The position numbers and the translations under genes were made by a program. DNA of 64,000 bases from positions 26,014 through 90,013 of the forward strand of contig NZ_SMKX01000017.1 of assembly GCF_004349055.1 (NCBI RefSeq). Direction: 5' to 3'. A model generated the notes under the pieces. That model made no database searches, had not been told where the DNA came from, and saw only the letters and a list, made by a program, of their open reading frames with translations. Shown here piece after piece: positions 58,132 to 64,000 of this stretch (the stretch's first letter is position 1; every line of letters begins with the position of its first letter). The stretch comes from Kribbella antibiotica (GTDB taxonomy: Bacteria > Actinomycetota > Actinomycetes > Propionibacteriales > Kribbellaceae).

Positions 58132-59292
58132 ATGTCTGTACTGGCGCGATCCGTGGGGTCGTCAACTGTCGGACCCACCCGTTCCGCACCGGTCCGATCC
58201 GCTTCCCGGAGCCGTGCGCAGGGCGCCCGGCGACGTCGACCCACCGGCGCTTCGGAAGACCACCGGGACAGTCAGTCCGGCGGCCGTCTCGCTGTCCTCG
58301 ACCTGCTGCGCCTCTGCGGTGCGGGCGCGGTCCTCGGCCACGCCTACCTGTTCTCCGGGTACGCCGAAGTGAAGTCGACCCTTGGGTTCGCGCTGCCGGG
58401 CGCGGTCTTCCGCTACGGCTATCTCGGTGCTGACCTGTTCTTCCTGATCAGTGGGTTCGTCGTTCTCCGGACAGCCTGGAATCGGACGCCCGGAAGCTTC
58501 CTGCGCTCGCGCATCACGCGGATCGTTCCGGCGTACTGGGTGGTGCTCTCGCTGACCGCAGTCGTCTCGGTTTTGTTCGGCGCCGGGCGTTACCCGGTCA
58601 GCGGTCTCCAGTACGTCGCCAACCTGACCCTGCTCAACCCGTTGGTGAACCAGCCGAACATTGACCCTGGCTACTGGACGCTGTTCGCCGAGGTGCGTTT
58701 CTACCTGATCATCGCGATCCTGCTCTTCTTCGTGGCCACCCCGCGACGGGTCGGCATCGTCGCCTGGTCCTGGCTGGGCCTCACCGCGATCTACGAAACC
58801 GGCCTCCTCCCGACTCAGGTCGACCTGCTGCTCAACACCCGCTACTCGCACTACTTCATCGCGGGGATGGCGCTGGCGATGATCCATCGCTTCGGCCCAA
58901 GCCGCTCGTGGTTGGCGTTGATCGCTCTCTGCCAACTGAATGCGCTCTACCGCGGAGTCCAGTACGCCGAGATCCTCGGAGAGCGCTATCGCGCCGAGAT
59001 CCACGGGGGAGTCGTGGCCGGGCTGATCGCGCTGATGTTCTGGCTCCTGCTCGCAGTCGCCCTCAACCTGACTCCCGCCACCGCCGGCCGACGACTCGGC
59101 GGGCTGGCAGCCGCGACGTACCCGCTGTCGTTGATCCACGGTCAGCTCGGATTCATCGTCTTCCAACGCCTCGGCGACCGCTTCAACAAGTACTTGCTGC
59201 TGGTGGGCACAACCCTGGCCATGGTGCTCACCGCCTACTTGATCCAGCGCATCTTCGAGAGACCGCTCTCCCGCCAAGGAAGGCACCGCTGA
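58132..59292 (+). CDS. Acyltransferase-3 family membrane protein
   Basis: 386 residues, about ten membrane helices. LDLLRLCGAGAVLGHAYLF carries the family histidine, GADLFFLISGFVVLRTAW and SRITRIVPAYWVVLSLTAV are the next landmarks. The long basic N-terminal region (SASRSRAQGARRRRP) is unusual. Family members O-acylate surface polysaccharides. ATG 58132 preferred. One-nucleotide overlap with the CapA gene. Confidence 0.88.
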   Translation: MSVLARSVGSSTVGPTRSAPVRSASRSRAQGARRRRPTGASEDHRDSQSGGRLAVLDLLRLCGAGAVLGHAYLFSGYAEVKSTLGFALPGAVFRYGYLGADLFFLISGFVVLRTAWNRTPGSFLRSRITRIVPAYWVVLSLTAVVSVLFGAGRYPVSGLQYVANLTLLNPLVNQPNIDPGYWTLFAEVRFYLIIAILLFFVATPRRVGIVAWSWLGLTAIYETGLLPTQVDLLLNTRYSHYFIAGMALAMIHRFGPSRSWLALIALCQLNALYRGVQYAEILGERYRAEIHGGVVAGLIALMFWLLLAVALNLTPATAGRRLGGLAAATYPLSLIHGQLGFIVFQRLGDRFNKYLLLVGTTLAMVLTAYLIQRIFERPLSRQGRHR

Positions 59293-60323
59293 TGCGTGCC
59301 TGGATCGGAGCGCTGTGTGTGCTGGTCGCGTCGGGGTGCACAGCGGGTGGGCTTTCGGCGGATCCAGCGGTGCAGGCGGAGGGGCCGGAGTTCACGCTGG
59401 CGTTCGGTGGGGACGTGAACTTTCACAACCAGACTCAGCGGTTGCTCGACGACGATCCGCAGACTGCTTTCGGAGACGCCGGGGGAGCGCTCTCCGAGGC
59501 GGATCTCGCGATCGTGAACCTGGAGACCGCGATCACCGGTCGAGGGACAGCGGCCACGAAGCGGTTCTTGTTCCGGTCGGATGCGCGGGCGGTCACGGCG
59601 GTCAAGGCGGCTGGGGTTGATGCGGTGAGCCTGGCCAACAACCACACGCTGGACTACGGCCGGGTTGGGTTGGCCGACACGTTGTCGGTCACTCGGCGCG
59701 GCAAGCTGCCGACGTTCGGCGCCGGGCTGAACGCCTCGCAGGCCTACGCACCTTGGCGTACGACGGTTCGTGGGGTGAAGGTTTCCGTTCTCGGCGTCAG
59801 CGAGGTGCCCGATCTGGCGAACGAGTGGGCAGCCGGGGTCAGCCGATCGGGTCTCGCGATGGCGATCAACCACCGGCTGGCGGTCGAGGCGGTTCGCCGC
59901 GCGCGTCGTACCAGCGATGTGGTGATCGTGATCCCGCACTGGGGTTCGGAGTTCGATCACTGCCCGACGCCCGAGCAGAGAGCGCTCGCTGCTGATCTCT
60001 CGACGGCCGGTGCCGACGTGATCCTCGGGGCGCACGCGCATGTATTGCAGGGGCAGGGCTATCTCGGCAAAACCTTTGTCGCCTACGGATTGGGCAACCT
60101 GCTCTTCGGTGGTGACCTCCCGATCCCCGAGACCTGGCGCGGCGGTGTCCTGCAACTGACCTTGCGCGGCCGCACCGTGGTGTCGCGAACCTTTGTGCCC
60201 ACCGAGATGTCGGCCGAGACCCGGCGTCCCGTCGCCACCACCGGTACGGAACGCGATGAGGAACGCGCCCGGGTGAACAACCTGCGCGACTGCGCAGGCC
60301 TGACCCAGAGCCCCACCGGCTGA
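59292..60323 (+). CDS. CapA-family lipoprotein metallophosphatase-like
   Basis: 343 residues. Lipobox LVASGCTAGG; then FGGDVNFH, NLETAIT, SLANNHTLDYG, IPHWGSEF and GAHAHVLQGQG, the metal-binding motifs of CapA/PgsA proteins involved in capsule or polyglutamate export. No capB/C partner is here. ATG overlaps the acyltransferase stop. The pair looks dedicated to a cell-surface polymer. Confidence 0.87.
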   Translation: MRAWIGALCVLVASGCTAGGLSADPAVQAEGPEFTLAFGGDVNFHNQTQRLLDDDPQTAFGDAGGALSEADLAIVNLETAITGRGTAATKRFLFRSDARAVTAVKAAGVDAVSLANNHTLDYGRVGLADTLSVTRRGKLPTFGAGLNASQAYAPWRTTVRGVKVSVLGVSEVPDLANEWAAGVSRSGLAMAINHRLAVEAVRRARRTSDVVIVIPHWGSEFDHCPTPEQRALAADLSTAGADVILGAHAHVLQGQGYLGKTFVAYGLGNLLFGGDLPIPETWRGGVLQLTLRGRTVVSRTFVPTEMSAETRRPVATTGTERDEERARVNNLRDCAGLTQSPTG

Positions 60324-60692
60324 ATGCAAGGTCACCAAGGCCGAACGCCTCCGTCTGGAGGCCGAGCACGGAGCGCGCCGCGAACTGGAGAACAGCGCAA
60401 GGAAAACCCCTGACGAAAGACCCTGTGGTGGGACCACAGGACGTTTATCCAAGACGGTTAGGCTACCCTAAGAGTGGGCGAGATCACGGTGGGCCCGCAC
60501 GCCTGGGGATCGGGACTCTGTCTATTATATGGACAGCATTCCCGGCATTCGGACAAAATGGGAGTGTTCCCGGGACTCTGCCCTGAAACGCTGGCATACT
60601 GCCGAAGATGCATCGCCAACCGCCGGTGCAGTGGGGGGATCGCGGATCCGCGGGAGCGGGAACGTGGCACAAAGAGGAATCCGAGGAGAATT
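60324..60692 (+). promoter_or_regulatory. 369-bp leader between capA-like and metK
   Basis: No gene seen. Contains a hairpin CCTGTGGT/ACCACAGG (60422-60440), an IdeR-like site at 60453-60471, an AT-rich TATTATATGG (60523-60532) that may be a -10, and the decamer CGGGACTCTG twice exactly 60 bp apart (60511 and 60571). GAGGAG at 60683 serves metK. No recognised riboswitch. Confidence 0.5.
60453..60471. promoter_or_regulatory. IdeR/DtxR-like iron box
   Basis: GACGGTTAGGCTACCCTAA shares 15 of 19 positions with the iron-box consensus TTAGGTTAGGCTAACCTAA, keeping the whole GGTTAGGCTA core. It lies 222 nt upstream of metK and 130 nt after the CapA gene. Likely a chance or weak site; regulation is inference. 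Confidence 0.35.
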
Positions 60693-61886
60693 GTGGCGAG
60701 GCGCCTTTTCACGTCCGAGTCGGTGACCGAGGGTCATCCGGACAAGATCGCTGACCAGATCAGCGATTCCATTCTCGACGCGCTGCTGGCGGCGGATCCG
60801 AAGAGCCGCGTGGCGGTCGAGACGCTGGTCACGACCGGCCTGGTCGTGGTGGCCGGCGAGGTCACCACGTCGGCGTACGTCGACATTCCCGGGATCGTGC
60901 GCAAGCGCATCCTGGAGATCGGCTACGACTCGTCGCTGAAGGGTTTCGACGGCGCGTCCTGTGGCGTGTCGATCGCGATCGGCAGCCAGTCGGCCGACAT
61001 CGCGCAGGGGGTCGACACGGCGTACGAGACGCGTTCCGACGCGTCGAAGGACGAACTGGACCTGCAGGGGGCAGGCGACCAGGGACTGATGTTCGGTTAC
61101 GCGTCCAACGAGACGCCGGAGCTGATGCCGCTGCCGATCACCATCGCGCACCGGCTGTCGGCGCGGCTGACCGAGGTCCGCAAGGACGGCACGCTGGCCT
61201 ACCTGCGCCCCGACGGCAAGACCCAGGTCACGGTCGAGTACGACGGTGACAAGGCCGTTCGGATCGACACGGTGGTCGTGTCCAGCCAGCACGCGGCGGA
61301 CATCAACCTCGAGTCGATGCTGGCGCCCGACGTCAAGAAGCACGTCGTCGACCCGGTGCTCGAGCAGTTCGACATCGACGCGACCGACTACAAACTGCTG
61401 GTGAACCCGACCGGCCGCTTCGAGGTCGGTGGCCCGATGGGTGACGCCGGTCTGACCGGCCGCAAGATCATCATCGACACGTACGGCGGCATGGCCCGTC
61501 ACGGTGGGGGCGCCTTCTCCGGCAAGGACCCGTCGAAGGTGGACCGTTCCGCGGCGTACGCGATGCGCTGGGTGGCCAAGAACATCGTCGCGGCCGGCCT
61601 GGCCGACCGCGTCGAGTGCCAGGTCGCCTACGCGATCGGCAAGGCGGCCCCGGTCGGTTTCTACGTCGACACCTTCGGCACCGAGAAGATCCCGGTCAAC
61701 GAGATCTCCGACGCCGTCGCCGAGGTCTTCGACCTCCGTCCGGCCGCGATCATCCGCGACCTGGACCTGCTCCGCCCGATCTACACCCAGACCGCCGCGA
61801 ACGGCCACTTCGGCCGCACCGGCGAAGACTTCACCTGGGAGCGCACCGACCGCGTCGAGGCCCTCAAGGCCGCCGTCAACAAGTAG
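60693..61886 (+). CDS. metK: S-adenosylmethionine synthase
   Basis: 397 residues. [35 protein letters not shown] and [22 protein letters not shown] are the three family signatures; [10 protein letters not shown] carries the phosphate-binding loop. Makes SAM from Met and ATP. GTG with GAGGAG upstream. Monocistronic, closed by a hairpin terminator. Confidence 0.97.
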   Translation: MARRLFTSESVTEGHPDKIADQISDSILDALLAADPKSRVAVETLVTTGLVVVAGEVTTSAYVDIPGIVRKRILEIGYDSSLKGFDGASCGVSIAIGSQSADIAQGVDTAYETRSDASKDELDLQGAGDQGLMFGYASNETPELMPLPITIAHRLSARLTEVRKDGTLAYLRPDGKTQVTVEYDGDKAVRIDTVVVSSQHAADINLESMLAPDVKKHVVDPVLEQFDIDATDYKLLVNPTGRFEVGGPMGDAGLTGRKIIIDTYGGMARHGGGAFSGKDPSKVDRSAAYAMRWVAKNIVAAGLADRVECQVAYAIGKAAPVGFYVDTFGTEKIPVNEISDAVAEVFDLRPAAIIRDLDLLRPIYTQTAANGHFGRTGEDFTWERTDRVEALKAAVNK

Positions 61887-61898
61887 TTTCGACACCGC

Positions 61899-61935
61899 AC
61901 GACCCGGTTGCTTCGGCGGCCGGGTCGTTTGGTTT
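61899..61935 (+). terminator. metK intrinsic terminator
   Basis: ACGACCCGG (61899-61907) and CCGGGTCGT (61920-61928) form a perfect 9-bp stem followed by TTTGGTTT. The UUCG-like loop TTGCTTCGGCGG is stable. Well placed 13 nt after metK stop. Confidence 0.85.
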
Positions 61936-61994
61936 ATCCACAGGTTGCGGGCGGCCTGCGACGGACTGTCGGTCCGGCCGACTAGCATTTGCCG

Positions 61995-64000
61995 GTGACA
62001 TCGGATCCGCCGGAGCAACTCACGCTGCTGCGGGAAACTGTGCGCAAATCCCGGACGAAACAACCGGCCGGGATCACGTCACCGTTGCCGGTGGCCCGGA
62101 TCGCGGTCGACATCCCGCTCCCGCACCTGGACCGGCCGTTCGACTACCTCGTCGCAGATGACGTCGCCGAAGCGGCCCAGCCCGGCACGCGGGTGAAGGT
62201 CTGGTTCGCGGGCAAGGATCTCGACGGGTTCATTCTCGAGCGGCTGGCCGAGTCCAGCCACGAAGGCAAGCTCTCCCGGATCCGCAAGGTCGTCTCGCCC
62301 GAGCAGGTGCTGACGCCCGAGATCGCCGACCTGTGCCGCGCAGTCGCCGATAGGTACGCCGGGGTCCTCCCCGACGTCACCCGCCTAGCGGTCCCGCCAC
62401 GGCACGCCAAGGTCGAGGGCGAGCCGCTGCGTTGCGACCAGCCCCCGCGTCCGCCGCTCTCCACCTCGCGATCGGCCTGGGCGCCGTACCCGAGTGGTTT
62501 TCTTGAAGCACTCGAACGCGCCGAGACGCCGCGCGCCGTCTGGACTGCCGTGCCCGGCGCCGACTGGGCGCTCGCGTTGGCCCAGGCTGCTGCCGTGTGT
62601 TCGGCGGCAGGCCGCGGCGCCTTGCTGCTGGCGCCCGACGCGCGCGACCTCGAGCGGCTCGCAACAGCCTGTACGGCGGTCCTCGGCGAAGGCGGCTTCG
62701 TTACCCTCTCGGCCGACCTCGGTCCGACCGCGCGCTACCGATCCTTCCTGAAGGTCGTGCGAGGCAACGCGCGGGTGGTGATCGGGACTCGCGCAGCCGC
62801 CTTCGCCCCAGTCGCGAATCTTGGTCTCGTGGCGATGTGGGACGACGGCGACGACTCGTATGCCGAGGCGCGAGCGCCGTACCCGCATGCTCGTGAAGTC
62901 CTGCTGCTGCGGGCGTTCAAGCAGAACTGCGCTGCCCTGCTCGGCGGGTTCGCGCGGTCGGCCGAGGCCGCCGCGGTCATCGAGTCCGGGTTCGCCGCGG
63001 AGCTGATCGCCGACCGCACTGTGATCCGGGCTGCTGCGCCGTCGGTGCACATCACGGGTGAGTCGGATGTCGACCTGGCCCGCGACCCGGCGGCCCGCGC
63101 GGCACGAATCCCCCACCGCGCCTTCGAGATCGCGCGCGAGGGGCTGAAAACGGGGCCGGTGCTGATCCAGGTGCCCCGAGCCGGGTATCTGCCGAGCCTG
63201 GTCTGCCAAACGTGTCGCGAGACGTCCCGCTGCTCGACCTGCGCCGGGACACTGCGTCGTACCGGCAGTTCCGGCCCGCCGAGCTGCAGCATCTGCGGCC
63301 GGCCCGCCGCAGACCACCGTTGCCCAGAGTGCGGCGACAACCGCATGCGCGCCGCCGTTGTAGGCGCACTCCGGACGGCGGAGGAGCTGGGGCGCGCGTT
63401 TCCCGGAGTGCTCGTCCGCAGCTCAGGTGGCGATCACATGCTCGACCACATCTCAGGCAAACCGGCCCTGATCGTCACCACCCCAGGCGCCGAACCAGTC
63501 GCCGAAGGCGGCTACACCGCAGCCCTGCTGATGGACACCTGGCTGATGCTCTCGCGCCCCGACCTGCGCGCCCCCGAAGAAGCCGTCCGCCGCTGGCTCA
63601 ACGCCGCCGCGCTCGTCCGCCCCGCCAGCGAAGGCGGCACCGTCATCCTCGTCGGCGACCCCTCCGACATCCCGCTGCAAGCGATCGTCCGCTGGAGCCC
63701 CGAAGGATTCGCCACCCGCGAGATCGAAGAACGCCGTACGGCGCGCCTGGCCCCCGCCGCGAAGCTCGCCGAACTCACCGGCCCGTCCGAAGCAGTCACC
63801 GACCTCCTCGACCGCCTCCGCCCGCTGCTGCCCGCGACTGCAGGCCTCGAAGTCCTAGGCCCGGTAGAGGTCGACGAAGAAACCGTCCGAGCCATCGTCC
63901 GCACCCCCCGAGCCGCCGGCCCCCAACTAGCCCGCTCCCTCAAAGAAGCCCAAGCCGCCCGCACCACCAAGAAAAACCCCGGCTCCGTCCGCGTCCAGAT
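61995..64000 (+). CDS. priA: PriA-like primosomal protein N' lacking ATPase motifs (3' partial)
   Basis: The first 668 codons; the end is outside the window. The N-terminal DNA-binding domain is typical (RIAVDIPLPHLDRPFDYLV). Where PriA has Walker A, this reads AVPGADWALALAQ, and where it has DEEH this reads AMWDDGDDSY, so helicase activity is not expected. The zinc-binding cysteines remain: CQTCRETSRCSTC and SICGRP...CPECG. Actinobacterial PriA annotations generally share this loss. GTG start with no obvious ribosome binding site. Confidence 0.85.
   Translation, partial: MTSDPPEQLTLLRETVRKSRTKQPAGITSPLPVARIAVDIPLPHLDRPFDYLVADDVAEAAQPGTRVKVWFAGKDLDGFILERLAESSHEGKLSRIRKVVSPEQVLTPEIADLCRAVADRYAGVLPDVTRLAVPPRHAKVEGEPLRCDQPPRPPLSTSRSAWAPYPSGFLEALERAETPRAVWTAVPGADWALALAQAAAVCSAAGRGALLLAPDARDLERLATACTAVLGEGGFVTLSADLGPTARYRSFLKVVRGNARVVIGTRAAAFAPVANLGLVAMWDDGDDSYAEARAPYPHAREVLLLRAFKQNCAALLGGFARSAEAAAVIESGFAAELIADRTVIRAAAPSVHITGESDVDLARDPAARAARIPHRAFEIAREGLKTGPVLIQVPRAGYLPSLVCQTCRETSRCSTCAGTLRRTGSSGPPSCSICGRPAADHRCPECGDNRMRAAVVGALRTAEELGRAFPGVLVRSSGGDHMLDHISGKPALIVTTPGAEPVAEGGYTAALLMDTWLMLSRPDLRAPEEAVRRWLNAAALVRPASEGGTVILVGDPSDIPLQAIVRWSPEGFATREIEERRTARLAPAAKLAELTGPSEAVTDLLDRLRPLLPATAGLEVLGPVEVDEETVRAIVRTPRAAGPQLARSLKEAQAARTTKKNPGSVRVQ

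Noticed and set aside
60324..60692. SAM riboswitch in front of metK
   Set aside because: I could not find the conserved SAM-riboswitch core motifs; a covariance-model search would decide.

Overview
The window is a high-GC actinobacterial chromosome segment, 5'->3' with about 60 supported protein genes and no rRNA, tRNA or CRISPR. Gene order and content (BldD, mIHF, a BldD-box, a PyrR leader hairpin, Tat oxidoreductases, SecA2, dense GTG starts and 1- or 4-nt gene overlaps) point to the Nocardioidales/Propionibacteriales; a Kribbella-like organism is my best guess, by inference only.

Region 1 (1-16.3 kb) is accessory: the end of a short-chain dehydrogenase, a fatty-acyl-AMP ligase coupled to a stripped-down ACP-KS-AT protein, a methyltransferase, a GntR/membrane-protein pair with its own operator, a Tat-exported GxGYxYP protein behind a 14-bp palindrome, an AMIN-like secreted protein, an acetyltransferase, the accessory translocase SecA2, the RarA-type ATPase, and a 196-bp tandem repeat array beside a Vsr-fold protein.

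Region 2 (16.3-40.3 kb) is the conserved alaS-ruvX-mltG-aroE ... aroC-aroK-aroB ... aroQ ... efp-nusB-bldD neighbourhood, expanded by insertions: two flavin oxidoreductases, a DUF2330 protein, a prepilin peptidase, an ADP-ribosylglycohydrolase, a TetR/HelD-like pair, a LuxR-type regulator and a MarR/EamA/SDR group. The shikimate genes supply chorismate.

Region 3 (40.3-50.2 kb) is one tightly overlapping de novo pyrimidine operon, pyrR-pyrB-pyrC-(membrane protein)-carA-carB-pyrD-pyrF, preceded by a PyrR-type RNA hairpin over the pyrR ribosome binding site and closed by a strong hairpin.

Region 4 (50.2-55.4 kb) is accessory: a DUF4037 protein, an 808-bp non-coding element bounded by 156-bp inverted repeats, a LysR/EamA pair, and three tandem paralogous lipoproteins.

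Region 5 (55.4-64 kb) returns to conserved core: mihF-gmk-rpoZ-coaBC, then an acyltransferase/CapA pair, metK, and the 5' part of a priA that lacks recognisable ATPase motifs.
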